From assembly GCA_905478185.1 (NCBI GenBank), contig CAJQHO010000023.1:1-33307 (forward strand): a stretch of 33,307 nucleotides of DNA. The letters run 5' to 3'. Position 1 is the first letter of the stretch; each line of letters opens with the position of its first letter. The notes beneath the pieces were generated by a model. The model made no database searches. It was not told the origin of the DNA and worked only from the letters and a program-made list of their open reading frames with translations. The translations under genes were made by a program, and so were the position numbers. This stretch comes from an uncultured Flavobacteriales bacterium. Lineage in GTDB: Bacteria > Bacteroidota > Bacteroidia > Flavobacteriales > BACL11. Below are positions 1 through 9,695 of the stretch, piece by piece.

Positions 1-67
1 CACTAAGATTTCTCTCTCCATCACAGGACATAATCCCACCACTATTTAAATAAACAGTTATCCCATT

Positions 68-274
68 TTAGGAACCGATTGAATCTCCACAATCTTTTAT
101 ATCTAACATAATATTTGAATTTTCTATAGGTTCTTCGAAGATATTAATTGTAATATCTTTAGAAGTTATAGTAGAAATTGATAAGATTTTTTTTTGTATC
201 ACAAAATAAAAAGTAACTAATAGTGAGCATATTAGAATTACTAATAAAACTTTATTTTTAAAGGAAAATTGCAT
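68..274 (-). CDS. small single-pass membrane protein, unknown
   Basis: A 68-residue ORF from an ATG. It begins with a short basic stretch, then one strongly hydrophobic segment (about residues 8-26), then a polar tail that would lie outside the inner membrane. I recognise no family. The TAA stop is followed in the same frame by an open run of at least 22 codons to the window edge, containing a Cys and several Gly. The gene could therefore be a nonsense-truncated version of a longer secreted or anchored protein. It lies in the accessory-looking stretch left of the tRNA remnant at 1345-1375, divergent from the membrane protein at 334. Coding status is uncertain because the ORF is short. Confidence 0.35.
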   Translation of the reverse strand: MQFSFKNKVLLVILICSLLVTFYFVIQKKILSISTITSKDITINIFEEPIENSNIMLDIKDCGDSIGS

Positions 275-333
275 ATAAGATTAACGCCTTTCCAGAACGA
301 AAAGTATATGTTTGTATAATATTTAGAGTAAAA

Positions 334-744
334 ATGAAACGGAAAATACCTTTATTATTGGCAGTGTTTATTTTTGGCCTATTTTGTCTAATGCTATCAG
401 GCTTTATATTTCTTGAATTATGGGAATATGTAAATGGAAAATGGCATGTCTCTAATATTATGAATCATAATTTACAGAGTAGAGTAAATGTTCAAACAAT
501 GATTCAATTATTTGTATTATTCCCTTTCCTTTTTTTTCGGATTTTACGTAAACAAATCGATGAAAATAATTTTAAAAAAGAGCTAGTATTTAACTATACA
601 TATATACTATTATTTATCTTTTTACAAATCTCCTATATTTTCTCATATGCGCCATATGGGATTTTTACTTTTGCAATATTAGTATATATAGTAATATTTA
701 AGTTCAGAAAAATCAAAGAGAAAATATTTACAATAGTTGATTAA
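334..744 (+). CDS. four-helix integral membrane protein, unknown
   Basis: A 136-residue protein from an ATG with no recognisable family. Four hydrophobic stretches are visible, at about residues 7-28, 55-70, 87-104 and 107-123. They are separated by charged loops and followed by a Lys-rich C-terminal tail, so it is very probably an inner-membrane protein. It has no obvious partner: the gene to its left is divergent and the DUF805 gene to its right is convergent. It resembles the small orphan membrane proteins common in Bacteroidota accessory regions. That it is a real gene rests on length, amphipathic organisation and the lack of a better ORF on the other strand. Confidence 0.55.
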   Translation: MKRKIPLLLAVFIFGLFCLMLSGFIFLELWEYVNGKWHVSNIMNHNLQSRVNVQTMIQLFVLFPFLFFRILRKQIDENNFKKELVFNYTYILLFIFLQISYIFSYAPYGIFTFAILVYIVIFKFRKIKEKIFTIVD

Positions 745-813
745 GAATAGTAATCCAAAGAAATGTAGGTGGGGTCACAAGATAAATACTTAAAAATAGT
801 CTTTAGAATATTT

Positions 814-1302
814 TTATTTTAACTTATATTTAATCCCTTTTGGATTGGAACCATACTTATTTTCTCCTTTCTTCCCATCAGCAAATAACATAAATAATGC
901 ATAAAGCGGTATTAATTGCCACCATCCACTATTACCTATATCATGACAACGCTTTGCTCCCTGCGCAAAGACAAACCAATAAACTGGTATAAGCAAAAGA
1001 AACATAATGCCTTGTGGAAGAAAAGCGGCAATAAAAGAGACAATAATAAGAGCTGCATACATAATTAATATACTCAACCCGTATTCAGATCTTCTAATTC
1101 TGCCCTCAAAAGAGAATACTGATTTAAAAAATAATTTTTTACCCGAGAATTCTATATCAACAAAATTATCTGATATTTTTTCATTACAATTTATACATCT
1201 TTCATTTGTAACAAATTGTTTATATCCACATTTACAATCTATTTTATTATCTAGACCTTTATATTCTCCATAGTCACTATTTGTAGTGTCAAATTTTTTC
1301 AT
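814..1302 (-). CDS. DUF805 membrane protein with N-terminal zinc ribbon
   Basis: A 162-residue protein. The N-terminal 40 residues hold a CxC...CxxC pattern (Cys23, Cys25, Cys36, Cys39), which reads as a small zinc ribbon. The rest is a DUF805 domain: an SFEGRIRRSEYG entry motif, three hydrophobic helices, the RCHDIGNSGWW motif, and the usual ending with FADGKKGENKYGSNPKG. DUF805 proteins are inner-membrane proteins of unknown function, often in phage-related or stress contexts. I chose the ATG at 1302; a TTG five codons upstream is in frame but would add only MYYCW. It stands alone, next to the tRNA remnant at 1345-1375, which fits an accessory gene. Confidence 0.85.
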   Translation of the reverse strand: MKKFDTTNSDYGEYKGLDNKIDCKCGYKQFVTNERCINCNEKISDNFVDIEFSGKKLFFKSVFSFEGRIRRSEYGLSILIMYAALIIVSFIAAFLPQGIMFLLLIPVYWFVFAQGAKRCHDIGNSGWWQLIPLYALFMLFADGKKGENKYGSNPKGIKYKLK

Positions 1303-1344
1303 CCAACAATAATACAAAAAATATTATGAAATATAAAAGAAAAA

Positions 1345-1375
1345 GTCGGGGTAGCAAGATTCGAACCTTTGACCC
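1345..1375 (-). other. 3' tRNA remnant, probably tRNA-Pro (possible old att site)
   Basis: Read on the minus strand this stretch has the T-loop GTTCGAATC followed by TTGCTACCCCGAC and then a T-run. It looks like the end of a flavobacterial tRNA-Pro, with T-arm, 3' acceptor strand and C-type ending. The 5' half (D-arm, anticodon arm, 5' acceptor strand) is absent, and the 5' side of the T-stem no longer pairs well. Such 3' fragments are typical att footprints of tyrosine-recombinase elements. The family match is from memory of the consensus, not from a search. Confidence 0.5.
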
Positions 1376-1376
1376 A

Positions 1377-1397
1377 AAAATTCTAAGAAAGAATTTT
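1377..1397 (-). terminator. possible terminator after sucB
   Basis: AAAATTCT (1377-1384) and AGAATTTT (1390-1397) form a perfect 8-bp hairpin with a 5-nt loop, directly after the sucB stop codon. The stem is AT-only and the following T-run is short, so it is a weak candidate. Confidence 0.4.
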
Positions 1398-2585
1398 CTA
1401 CAATCCTAAATGTTTTTTCACATCACCACCCATCAAATGTTCTGTTGGGTTTTCCAAACATTCCTTTACCCTCACTAAGAAACCAACGGATTCTTTTCCA
1501 TCAATAATTCTATGGTCATAGGAAAGTGCCACATACATAATTGGTCTAATTTTTACCTCTCCATCTACCGCCATTGGTCGCTCTACAATATTATGCATTC
1601 CTAAAATTGCAGATTGTGGAGGATTAATAATAGGAGTAGAAAGCATAGAACCAAACACACCTCCATTTGTAATAGTAAAGGTACCACCTAACATTTCATT
1701 AATCGTAATCTTTCCATCTCTGGCTTTAATTGCCAAACGCTTAATATCAGATTCTACTTCTTGGAAATTCATCAATTCTGCATTTCTTACTACAGGAACC
1801 ATCAATCCTTTTGGTGCACTTACCGCAATACCAATATCAGTATAGTTATGGTGGATTACTTCATTACCATCAATCATTGCGTTTACATCCTTAAACTCTT
1901 GCAAAGCAGTAGTAATTGCCTTAGTAAAGAAGGACATGAATCCTAAACCAACTCTATACTTTTCCATAAACTGTTCTTTGTATTGTTTTCTAATATCAAA
2001 TATTGCAGTCATATCTACTTCATTAAAAGTAGTAAGCATTGCTGTTTCGTTTTTAACAGTAACCAATCTGCTCGCAATTTTTCTTCTGAGAGATGACATC
2101 TTCTTTCTGGATGTTCCTCTTGGTCCGTCTGTAGATGTCCCCTTTATTACTCCTAAGACATCACTCTTAGTTATTTTTCCTTTTTCTCCTGTTCCCTTCA
2201 ACTGTTTTGCAGAAATATCAAGTTCGCTAATCATAGCAGATGCCAATGGAGTTGCTTTTGCTCCTACTAAATCTGCTTCAGATTTTACAGACGATTTTGG
2301 AGTTTCTGTAGTTTCTTCTTTAGTTGATTTTACTTTAGCCTCCCCTAATCCAGAAGTATCAATAATACATACTACATCTCCTACAGCAACAGTTTCTCCA
2401 TCACCAACAACAATTTTAATAGTTCCACTTTCTTCAGCTGGTAATTCCAAAGTTGCTTTATCCGAATCTATTTCTGCAATAGATTGATCTTTTTCTACAT
2501 AATCACCATCTTCTACTAGCCATTCTGCAATTTCTACTTCTGATATTGATTCTCCCGGACTTGGGACCCTCATTTCTAATAACAT
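1398..2585 (-). CDS. sucB: 2-oxoglutarate dehydrogenase E2, dihydrolipoamide succinyltransferase
   Basis: E2 of the 2-oxoglutarate dehydrogenase complex: it takes the succinyl group from E1 onto lipoate and passes it to CoA in the TCA cycle (cytoplasm). 395 residues, usual length. Domain order: lipoyl domain (about 1-78) with the lipoylated Lys in [12 protein letters not shown]; a linker rich in Thr, Glu and Ser; a peripheral subunit-binding domain (about 110-147, [14 protein letters not shown]...GKITKSDV); and the catalytic acyltransferase domain (about 165-395) with the active-site HRIIDG motif (His358, Asp362). It starts 3 nt after the sucA stop, so the two are co-transcribed. The succinyl- rather than acetyl-transferase assignment rests on the adjacent sucA. 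Confidence 0.95.
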   Translation of the reverse strand: MLLEMRVPSPGESISEVEIAEWLVEDGDYVEKDQSIAEIDSDKATLELPAEESGTIKIVVGDGETVAVGDVVCIIDTSGLGEAKVKSTKEETTETPKSSVKSEADLVGAKATPLASAMISELDISAKQLKGTGEKGKITKSDVLGVIKGTSTDGPRGTSRKKMSSLRRKIASRLVTVKNETAMLTTFNEVDMTAIFDIRKQYKEQFMEKYRVGLGFMSFFTKAITTALQEFKDVNAMIDGNEVIHHNYTDIGIAVSAPKGLMVPVVRNAELMNFQEVESDIKRLAIKARDGKITINEMLGGTFTITNGGVFGSMLSTPIINPPQSAILGMHNIVERPMAVDGEVKIRPIMYVALSYDHRIIDGKESVGFLVRVKECLENPTEHLMGGDVKKHLGL

Positions 2586-2588
2586 GTC

Positions 2589-5291
2589 TTATTTTTTAAA
2601 AACCTTATTAATTAATTCGTTTTGTTCTGCTGCTGAAGTTTTACTAGAACCGGTAGCAGTTGCTGCTGATGCTTCTCTTGCAATAACATCAATTCCAAGC
2701 GTTCTTAACTCAGATAAGATGAATGTCCAAGCACCCATATTTTCTGGCTCTTCTTGTACCCAAACTACCTCTTTAGCATTGTATTTTTCAACTAACTCTA
2801 TTATACCTTGTTTATCTAAAGGAAACAATTGCTCTACCCTAACTAAAGCTACATTTTCTGCTGCTTCTTTCTCTCTTCTATCCAATAGCTCATAGTAGAT
2901 TTTTCCACTACATAACACTAATCTATCTACTGATTTTGGAGTAATTGTATCATCAATAATTCCTTCAAACTTTCCATCAGCCAAATCCGTAATAGAAGAA
3001 ACGCATTTAGGATGCCTCAATAAACTCTTAGGAGTAAATACAACCAATGGTTTTCTATATTCTCTCTTCAATTGCCTTCTCATTACATGATAAAAGTTTG
3101 CCGGGGTAGTGCAGTTTACAATTTGCATATTGTACTTAGCGCACATTTGCAAATAACGTTCCAACCTTGCAGAAGAATGTTCCGCACCTTGTCCTTCATA
3201 TCCGTGAGGTAATAGCATTACCAATCCACTCATCACTTTCCATTTATCCTCTGCACAAGAAATGAACTGATCCAACATAATTTGCGCTCCATTAGAGAAA
3301 TCTCCAAATTGAGCTTCCCAAATTGTTAAAGTATTGGGTCTGGTTATCGAATATCCATAATCAAAACCTAGCACTCCATATTCTGAAAGTAGAGAATTAT
3401 AGGCTTCAAAATTAGCAGTTGTACTTATACTGTTTAAAGGACAAACTTCTTCTTCCGATTGTTCCACTTTAAGGATAGCATGCCTGTGTGAAAAAGTACC
3501 TCTTTCTACATCCTGTCCGCTTAATCTTATATCATGTCCTTCATCTAACAAAGAGGCATAAGCCAATAATTCCCCCATTGCCCAATCCAAAGAATCAGAC
3601 TCTTCAACCATTTTCTTTCTATCAGCTAATAGCTTTCTAGTTTTCTTAAATAACTTATCTGCCTCTGGAATATCATACAAATGCTTGGCCAATTCCTTTA
3701 GCTTATCCTGACCAATATTAGTTGCATTAGAACCCTTAAATTCAGGGATAAAATTTCTTTTTACTTCACTCCATTCCTCTTTTAAGAAACGCGTGATTTT
3801 TGCCTTTTTAATTTCCTTTGCTTCATCAAATCTATCTTGTAATAAATCCTGGAAATCTTTTTCTAACTCTTTTGCAATTCCTGTTTCAACAACTCCTTCA
3901 TTCATCAATTTCTCCTTATAAATCTCTCTAGGATTTTTATGTTTTGAAATTGCTTCATATAATTTTGGTTGTGTAAACCTTGGCTCATCTCCTTCATTAT
4001 GCCCATATTTTCGGTAACACAACAAATCAATAAATACATCTTTTTGATATTTCTGTCTGTACTCAACTGCCAACTGCAAAGCATGAACAACTGCCTCTAC
4101 ATCATCTCCATTTACATGCAGCACTGGCGACAAAGTTACTTTTGCAACATCTGTACAATAGGTGCTCGACCTAGCATCCAAATAATTGGTAGTAAATCCA
4201 ACTTGGTTATTCACTGCAATATGAATAGTCCCTCCTGTTTGATATCCATCTAACTGAGCCATCTGGATAACTTCATATACTACTCCTTGCCCTGCAAGTG
4301 CAGCATCACCATGTAATAAAATTGGCAAAATCTTCTTTACATCTCCACCATATTTACAATCTAATTTTGCTCTAGTAATTCCTTCAACAACAGGATCAAC
4401 AGCCTCCAAGTGAGAAGGATTAGGAGTTAAGTTTAACTTAATATTATTTCCGTTACTGCATTTCTGCATAGAAGTAAATCCTAAATGATATTTTACATCT
4501 CCAGAAATATTATCATCTTCATATAATTTCCCCTCAAACTCTGAAAAAATTTCTTTGTAAGTCTTATTAAAAATATTAGCCAATACATTCAATCTTCCTC
4601 TATGCGACATACCCATCACAAACTCCTTCACTCCTAGCTCTGAGCTATGTTCAACTAAAGCATCCAATGCTGGAATCAAAGATTCTGCTCCTTCTAATGA
4701 AAATCTTTTTTGCCCTACAAATTTTTTGTGCAAGAAGTTTTCAAAAGCCACAGCTTGGTTTAATTTATGTAGAATATGTTTCTTTTGTTTTGCTTCAAAC
4801 TTTGGCGTGTTCGAGTTTTTATGCAATCTGTTTTTGATCCAATCTATTTCTTTCGGATCACGAACATACATGTATTCCACACCTATAGACTGGCAATATA
4901 CCTGATCAAGATGTTTAATAATTTCAGAGAGTTTTGAAGCTCCAATTCCAACTTGCTCTCCTGCTTGAAACTCAACTTCCAAATCAGAATCCTCTAGCCC
5001 AAAATTCTTATAGTCTAAAGTAGGTGAATATTGTCTTCTTTCTCTGACTGGGTTTGTTTGTGTAAATAAATGACCGCTTTTTCGGTAGGCGTCAATCAGG
5101 TTAAATACCTTAAATTCCTTCTGGAAAATTTGCGGAATATCTTCTTCAGAATATACTTCTTTTGCAAAGTCAAAGCCTTGAAAGAAACTTGACCACTCCT
5201 CACTAATACTTTTAGGGTCTTGAAGATAGTTCTGATACATTTCTTCAATCATTCCTGTATGTAGCGCTCCTAAAAAGGAAAATTTATCCAT
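2589..5291 (-). CDS. sucA: 2-oxoglutarate dehydrogenase E1 component
   Basis: Thiamine-diphosphate E1 subunit that decarboxylates 2-oxoglutarate and succinylates the lipoyl arm of SucB. 900 residues, close to the family length of about 930. Visible landmarks: the N-terminal E2-binding helix (FLGALHTGMIEEMYQNYL), MSHRGRLN (228-235), the ThDP/Mg fold HGDAALAGQG (327-336) followed by NNQ (361-363), YRKYGHNEGDEPRFTQP, and the C-terminal half with EAQFGDFSNGAQ and the HGYEGQGAEHSSAR loop. First gene of the sucAB operon. A TAGTTTTG -7 box lies 23 nt upstream of its ATG. The upstream polyprenyl synthetase is in the same direction but 86 nt away. Confidence 0.97.
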   Translation of the reverse strand: MDKFSFLGALHTGMIEEMYQNYLQDPKSISEEWSSFFQGFDFAKEVYSEEDIPQIFQKEFKVFNLIDAYRKSGHLFTQTNPVRERRQYSPTLDYKNFGLEDSDLEVEFQAGEQVGIGASKLSEIIKHLDQVYCQSIGVEYMYVRDPKEIDWIKNRLHKNSNTPKFEAKQKKHILHKLNQAVAFENFLHKKFVGQKRFSLEGAESLIPALDALVEHSSELGVKEFVMGMSHRGRLNVLANIFNKTYKEIFSEFEGKLYEDDNISGDVKYHLGFTSMQKCSNGNNIKLNLTPNPSHLEAVDPVVEGITRAKLDCKYGGDVKKILPILLHGDAALAGQGVVYEVIQMAQLDGYQTGGTIHIAVNNQVGFTTNYLDARSSTYCTDVAKVTLSPVLHVNGDDVEAVVHALQLAVEYRQKYQKDVFIDLLCYRKYGHNEGDEPRFTQPKLYEAISKHKNPREIYKEKLMNEGVVETGIAKELEKDFQDLLQDRFDEAKEIKKAKITRFLKEEWSEVKRNFIPEFKGSNATNIGQDKLKELAKHLYDIPEADKLFKKTRKLLADRKKMVEESDSLDWAMGELLAYASLLDEGHDIRLSGQDVERGTFSHRHAILKVEQSEEEVCPLNSISTTANFEAYNSLLSEYGVLGFDYGYSITRPNTLTIWEAQFGDFSNGAQIMLDQFISCAEDKWKVMSGLVMLLPHGYEGQGAEHSSARLERYLQMCAKYNMQIVNCTTPANFYHVMRRQLKREYRKPLVVFTPKSLLRHPKCVSSITDLADGKFEGIIDDTITPKSVDRLVLCSGKIYYELLDRREKEAAENVALVRVEQLFPLDKQGIIELVEKYNAKEVVWVQEEPENMGAWTFILSELRTLGIDVIAREASAATATGSSKTSAAEQNELINKVFKK

Positions 5292-5314
5292 TATTTATTG
5301 CTAAATTGAGTATG

Positions 5315-5322
5315 CAAAACTA
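5315..5322 (-). promoter_or_regulatory. -7 box of sucAB
   Basis: TAGTTTTG on the minus strand matches the Bacteroidota -7 consensus TAnnTTTG. It lies 23 nt before the sucA ATG. I see no convincing -33 TTTG at the expected distance. Confidence 0.5.
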
Positions 5323-5377
5323 TCTATTTTAATTAATAAATACTAGTTTTATAAGTTTGATTTTAAGAGAACTAAAA

Positions 5378-6343
5378 TTACGAAATCCTATCCATTAATT
5401 TTTCAGAAAAAGCGATAAGTGGCTCTTTATTTGATGATCTAATTGCATCTAAATGCATCATTGCTCTCATTTGATATTCTTTCATCAAATCAATAATAAA
5501 GGATTGTATTTTTAAATCAATAAATATCTTTTTTACTGCATTCACTTTTTCAGTAGATGCATCTGAAATAGAAAAATATTTTTCAAGTTCATTTTTCTGC
5601 TTATCAGAAGCTGCTTCAAGTGCTTTTAGATACAGATAGGTTTTTTTATTAGACATAATATCTCCACCTACTTGCTTCCCAAATGTATCAGGATTACCAA
5701 ATGCATCCAATAAATCATCTTTAAGCTGGAATGCAATTCCAATATTTCTACCAAATTCATAAAGATTTTCTTGTTCTTGAATAGATGCTCCTCCAGTAAT
5801 TCCACCAAGCTGTAATGATGCTGCTAAAAGTACTGCAGTTTTATATTCTATCATTTTCATATATTCCGATATTTCAACATTGTTTTGGGTTTCAAAATCC
5901 ATATCCCACTGTTGACCTTCACAAACCTCAGTAGCAGCTTTACTAAAAACATCTAAAACTTTTCTCAATTTTTCATCATCTACTTTGCTTAATAATTGAT
6001 AAGCTTGAATCATCATTGTATCACCTGATAAAATAGCTACATTATCATTCCACTTTTCATGAACTGTTGCGTTCCCTCTTCTAAGTGGTGCTTTATCCAT
6101 AATATCATCATGTAGTAAAGTAAAATTATGAAACACCTCAATTGCTAATGCTGGTGAAATTGCTTTGTCTAAATTTTCATCAAAAAGCTGATGAGCCATT
6201 AAAACTAAAATAGGGCGCATGCGCTTCCCTTGCAGGCCCATAATATATTCTATGGGGCTATAAAGTAACTCCGGAGATTGAGGATAAGATAATTTTTCTA
6301 TCTCATTCTCAATTATTGCACCAAGATCAGCTAAATTTCTCAC
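5378..6343 (-). CDS. polyprenyl (isoprenyl) diphosphate synthase
   Basis: Trans-isoprenyl diphosphate synthase that condenses IPP with allylic diphosphates to make farnesyl, geranylgeranyl or longer chains. 321 residues, all-helical IspA/IspB family. The first Asp-rich motif is DDIMD (residues 79-83) followed by RRG; the second is DDLLD (209-213). A KRMRP motif near residue 40 binds IPP. The residues just before the first DDxxD (FTLLH) do not by themselves settle the chain length, so I give no symbol. The start is GTG at 6343: the rmlA stop and this start overlap as TAGTG, which suggests translational coupling. The weaker start may lower its expression relative to rmlA. Confidence 0.92.
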   Translation of the reverse strand: MRNLADLGAIIENEIEKLSYPQSPELLYSPIEYIMGLQGKRMRPILVLMAHQLFDENLDKAISPALAIEVFHNFTLLHDDIMDKAPLRRGNATVHEKWNDNVAILSGDTMMIQAYQLLSKVDDEKLRKVLDVFSKAATEVCEGQQWDMDFETQNNVEISEYMKMIEYKTAVLLAASLQLGGITGGASIQEQENLYEFGRNIGIAFQLKDDLLDAFGNPDTFGKQVGGDIMSNKKTYLYLKALEAASDKQKNELEKYFSISDASTEKVNAVKKIFIDLKIQSFIIDLMKEYQMRAMMHLDAIRSSNKEPLIAFSEKLMDRIS

Positions 6344-7200
6344 TATTTTTTTACCAAATTTACAAGATATTCTCCATAACCACTCTTGCGTAATGGCTCG
6401 GCTATTTCCAAAAGTTTAGCATCATCAATATACCCCATTCTATATGCCGCTTCTTCAATACATCCAATTTTTCTTCCTTGCCTTTCTTCAATTACTTGAA
6501 CATATTGATTGGCTTGCATTAAAGATGCAAATGTACCTGTATCCAACCAAGTTGCACCTCTTCCTAATACTTGAACATCTAATTGTTTTCTTCTCAAATA
6601 CTCTTTATTTACATCAGTAATTTCATATTCTCCTCTTGCTGATGGTTTTATATTTTTTGCTATCTCCACTACTGAATTATCATAATAATAAAGCCCTGGA
6701 ACTGCATAGTTAGATTTTGGATTTTCTGGTTTTTCTTCTAAAGATAGCGCATGGAAATCTTTATCAAATTCAACTACACCATACCTTTCAGGATCATGAA
6801 CATGATATCCAAAAACTATTCCGCCATTAACACCTCTACATTCTTGCAAAGTTTTTACTTTCATTTGGAAAATATTATCTCCCAATATCAAACAGACTTT
6901 ATCATCTCCAATAAATTCTTCTCCCAAAACAAAAGCTTGAGCTAGCCCATTTGGAACTTCCTGTACTTTATACTCAAGTTTACAACCAATGCTACTCCCA
7001 TCACCCAATAATTTTTTAAATAAAGGCAAATCATGTGGAGTTGATATGATTAAAATTTCATTTATCCCTGAATACATCAAAGTAGATAATGGATAATATA
7101 TCATTGGTTTATCATAAATGGGCATCATTTGCTTGCTCATTGCCAATGTAAGTGGGTGTAATCTTGTCCCAGATCCTCCTGCTAAAATTATTCCTTTCAT
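6343..7200 (-). CDS. rmlA: glucose-1-phosphate thymidylyltransferase
   Basis: Makes dTDP-glucose from glucose-1-phosphate and dTTP, the entry step for dTDP-sugars such as dTDP-rhamnose in surface polysaccharides. 285 residues, usual length. The nucleotide-binding signature [14 protein letters not shown] starts at residue 5; KPMIYYPLS, the metal-binding ILGDNIF and [20 protein letters not shown] are all present. It sits 2 nt after the MMPL exporter and overlaps the polyprenyl synthase by 1 nt. The other rml genes are not in this window, so it may serve a dispersed pathway. The dTTP-specific short form is preferred over the longer GlmU-like or GalU-like enzymes because of length and motif spacing. 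Confidence 0.93.
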   Translation of the reverse strand: MKGIILAGGSGTRLHPLTLAMSKQMMPIYDKPMIYYPLSTLMYSGINEILIISTPHDLPLFKKLLGDGSSIGCKLEYKVQEVPNGLAQAFVLGEEFIGDDKVCLILGDNIFQMKVKTLQECRGVNGGIVFGYHVHDPERYGVVEFDKDFHALSLEEKPENPKSNYAVPGLYYYDNSVVEIAKNIKPSARGEYEITDVNKEYLRRKQLDVQVLGRGATWLDTGTFASLMQANQYVQVIEERQGRKIGCIEEAAYRMGYIDDAKLLEIAEPLRKSGYGEYLVNLVKK

Positions 7201-7202
7201 GA

Positions 7203-9587
7203 TTATTTTTCTTTTCGTTTTACTTTAAGTTCATCTAACTCAACATCTTCTTCCTCATCAAATGTGTCTAATAATGGCTCTTGAAACGCCTCATAATTTA
7301 TAATTTTTTCTAATGACAAAAGCAATGCCGGTAACAATAATAAATTTGATAGCATTGCTAACATTAATGTAATTGATACCAATAATCCTAATGCTATTGT
7401 TCCTCCAAAGTCAGAAGCAACAAATATAAAAAAACCAAAGAATAAAACAACTGATGTATAAAACATACTCACGCCCGTTTCATGTAATGCTGAAAAAACT
7501 GATTTTCTGATGTTCCAATTATTCATTAAAAGTTCCTGTCTGTATTTTGCCAAAAAATGGATAGTATCATCAACTGATATTCCAAATGCAATGGAAAATA
7601 CAAGAATTGTTGATGGTTTTAATGCAATCCCAAAATATCCCATAATCGCTCCGGTAAGGAGTAAAGGAATTAAATTTGGGATAATTGAAACTACTACCAT
7701 TCGAAATGAATTAAACATCCATGCCATAAAGATAGAGATAAGAATAATAACTAAAAGCAAGCTCAAAACTAAGTTCTTAATTAAAAATTTAGTCCCATTT
7801 AAAAAAACTATTGAAGTTCCAGTAATAGTCACATCATACTTTTCTGGGTCAAATATTTCATTAATTTTAGGAAGCAAACTGTCAAAAATACTGTCCATTT
7901 TAGAAGTAGAGATGTCTGCTACTCTTAAAGAAATTCTAGCCTCTTGTTTTAAAGAATCCATCAACATATTCCCAAACCCTAAACCTTCAGAGCTGTTTTT
8001 TAAATAACTTAAAATAACCCTTTGCTCTTGACTATTAGGCAAGGAGTAATAGGTTGAATCGCCATTATAAAATGCTTGTTTACCGTACTTTACAGCATCA
8101 ATATATGATGAGGGTTTGGAGAATTCAGGATAAGTTTCTAAAACATCACTTAATTTCTCTATTTTTCTGAGATTATATGATTTTAATAAACCGTTTTTCT
8201 TCTTTGTATTGACTAAAACTTCTAATGGAAGAACGCCACCAAAGTTACTTTCTAAAAATTTTAAATCTTGATACAATGCTTGTTCTTTTGGCAAATCTTC
8301 AGTAATATTTCCTGTTGTTTTCAGTTGAATTATCCCAAAAAATCCTACAACAATCAATACAACAGTAATTACATAAATATGTTTTCTTTTATACTTTACT
8401 AGATATGCTAAATATTGAACTAAATTATTTATCCATTTCTTATCTAAATGATGAGTATGTCTCTTTTTTGGTGCAGATGAAAAACTAAAATAAATTGGGA
8501 TAATAAAAAGAGATAACAGAAAAATAAATAAAATATTTAGTGATGCAATCACACCAAACTCTTGGAGAGTTTCACTATTTGTAAGAATAAAAGCTGCAAA
8601 ACCAGAAGCAGTAGTTACATTGGTTAGTAAAGTTATATTCCCAATCTTTTGAATCATTTTACTTAAAGCGTCTTCCTTATTCTTGGATAATCTAAATTCA
8701 CTATGAAACTTATTGATGAGGAAAATGCAATTCGGGATTCCAATTACGATTAAAACTGGCGGGACTAAGGCCATAAGAATAGAGATATCATATCCTATTA
8801 AGGCAATTGAACCAAAAGAAAAAATTACACCAATTATTACAACAATTATTGAAGAAATTGTTGCTTTAAATGACCTAAAAAATAAATATAAAATAAGAGC
8901 TGTAATTAATAAAGTAAACAAGATAAACATTGAGATTTCATTCTTTACTTTTACAGAATCAACTGTTCTGATATATGGTAGCCCAGAATAATGCGCTTTT
9001 ACACCAAAATCAGTAGAATAATTATCTACTAAATCTTTAATTGAAAAAATTAGAATTTCTCTTTTTGAAGAGCGAATCATTTCTTCATCAAGTGTAATTA
9101 ACAAAGTAGTTACTTTATTGTCTTCTGAATTTATTAATCCTTTAAAAAGGGGTTGAGATTGATAAATTGCTAAGACCTTTTGAAATTCTTCTTCCGTTTG
9201 TATATCCTCAGAAAACCACTTTTTAACAGTAAACTTCTTTTCATCAGCATCCTTTTGAAGAATAGGAAGGGTAGAAAATGAAATTATCTGTTCAATACCA
9301 TTAATTTTTCTAATCGATTCGGAAACTTTATCCCACTTTTTAAGATGACTTAAAGTAGTAATCAAACTATCTTCAACAGCAATTACCAATACATTTTGCG
9401 AACCATACTTGTTGAGGAAATCATTATAATCAATACTTACCTGATGATCGTTAGGCAATAATTTTGCCATAGAATATGACAATTTTGCTTCCCTTCCCTT
9501 CTGTGCCATAAAAACAGTAAGAGCAGTAATCATAATAATAATTACAATTCTGTTTTTTAAAATAAAATTAGAAAGGAACTTCCACAT
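7203..9587 (-). CDS. RND/MMPL-family exporter
   Basis: A 794-residue inner-membrane protein with the classical internal duplication. Each half has one N-terminal helix, a large periplasmic loop (about 30-215 and 420-610) and a five-helix bundle. Each half keeps a conserved membrane motif: [16 protein letters not shown] in the first and [18 protein letters not shown] in the second. The paired Asp of the second motif is the expected proton-relay site. This is the shortened RND class that exports lipids or hydrophobic molecules (MmpL or HpnN-like) without needing an outer-membrane channel. The last 35 residues are strongly acidic then basic and lie in the cytoplasm. It leads the rmlA-polyprenyl synthase group, so a role in envelope lipid traffic is plausible; the substrate is unknown. 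Confidence 0.88.
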   Translation of the reverse strand: MWKFLSNFILKNRIVIIIMITALTVFMAQKGREAKLSYSMAKLLPNDHQVSIDYNDFLNKYGSQNVLVIAVEDSLITTLSHLKKWDKVSESIRKINGIEQIISFSTLPILQKDADEKKFTVKKWFSEDIQTEEEFQKVLAIYQSQPLFKGLINSEDNKVTTLLITLDEEMIRSSKREILIFSIKDLVDNYSTDFGVKAHYSGLPYIRTVDSVKVKNEISMFILFTLLITALILYLFFRSFKATISSIIVVIIGVIFSFGSIALIGYDISILMALVPPVLIVIGIPNCIFLINKFHSEFRLSKNKEDALSKMIQKIGNITLLTNVTTASGFAAFILTNSETLQEFGVIASLNILFIFLLSLFIIPIYFSFSSAPKKRHTHHLDKKWINNLVQYLAYLVKYKRKHIYVITVVLIVVGFFGIIQLKTTGNITEDLPKEQALYQDLKFLESNFGGVLPLEVLVNTKKKNGLLKSYNLRKIEKLSDVLETYPEFSKPSSYIDAVKYGKQAFYNGDSTYYSLPNSQEQRVILSYLKNSSEGLGFGNMLMDSLKQEARISLRVADISTSKMDSIFDSLLPKINEIFDPEKYDVTITGTSIVFLNGTKFLIKNLVLSLLLVIILISIFMAWMFNSFRMVVVSIIPNLIPLLLTGAIMGYFGIALKPSTILVFSIAFGISVDDTIHFLAKYRQELLMNNWNIRKSVFSALHETGVSMFYTSVVLFFGFFIFVASDFGGTIALGLLVSITLMLAMLSNLLLLPALLLSLEKIINYEAFQEPLLDTFDEEEDVELDELKVKRKEK

Positions 9588-9603
9588 AGAGCTTAAAATT
9601 TAT

Positions 9604-9625
9604 GCTAAAATACTTGAATTTTAGC
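9604..9625. promoter_or_regulatory. inverted repeat upstream of the exporter (possible operator)
   Basis: GCTAAAAT (9604-9611) and ATTTTAGC (9618-9625) form a perfect 8-bp dyad with a 6-nt spacer. It starts 17 nt before the exporter ATG and is separate from the frr terminator. It has no T-run on the minus strand, so an operator or 5' UTR hairpin fits better than a terminator. Confidence 0.4.
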
Positions 9626-9642
9626 TTAAACAAGATGGTAAC

Positions 9643-9672
9643 GCAAAAAAAATGGAAGCTAAAAGCTCCCAT
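9643..9672 (-). terminator. Rho-independent terminator after frr
   Basis: On the minus strand, ATGGGAGCT pairs with AGCTTCCAT (arms 9664-9672 and 9652-9660, one G-U pair, 3-nt loop), followed by an eight-T run (9644-9651). It lies 24 nt past the frr stop and closes the pyrH-frr unit. Confidence 0.85.
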
Positions 9673-9695
9673 TAATTTATTATTTATTTTACTTA

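Noticed and set aside
1936-2487. Long plus-strand ORFs opposite sucB, rpsB, tsf and the exporter
   Set aside because: They are antisense shadows of genes with clear family motifs.
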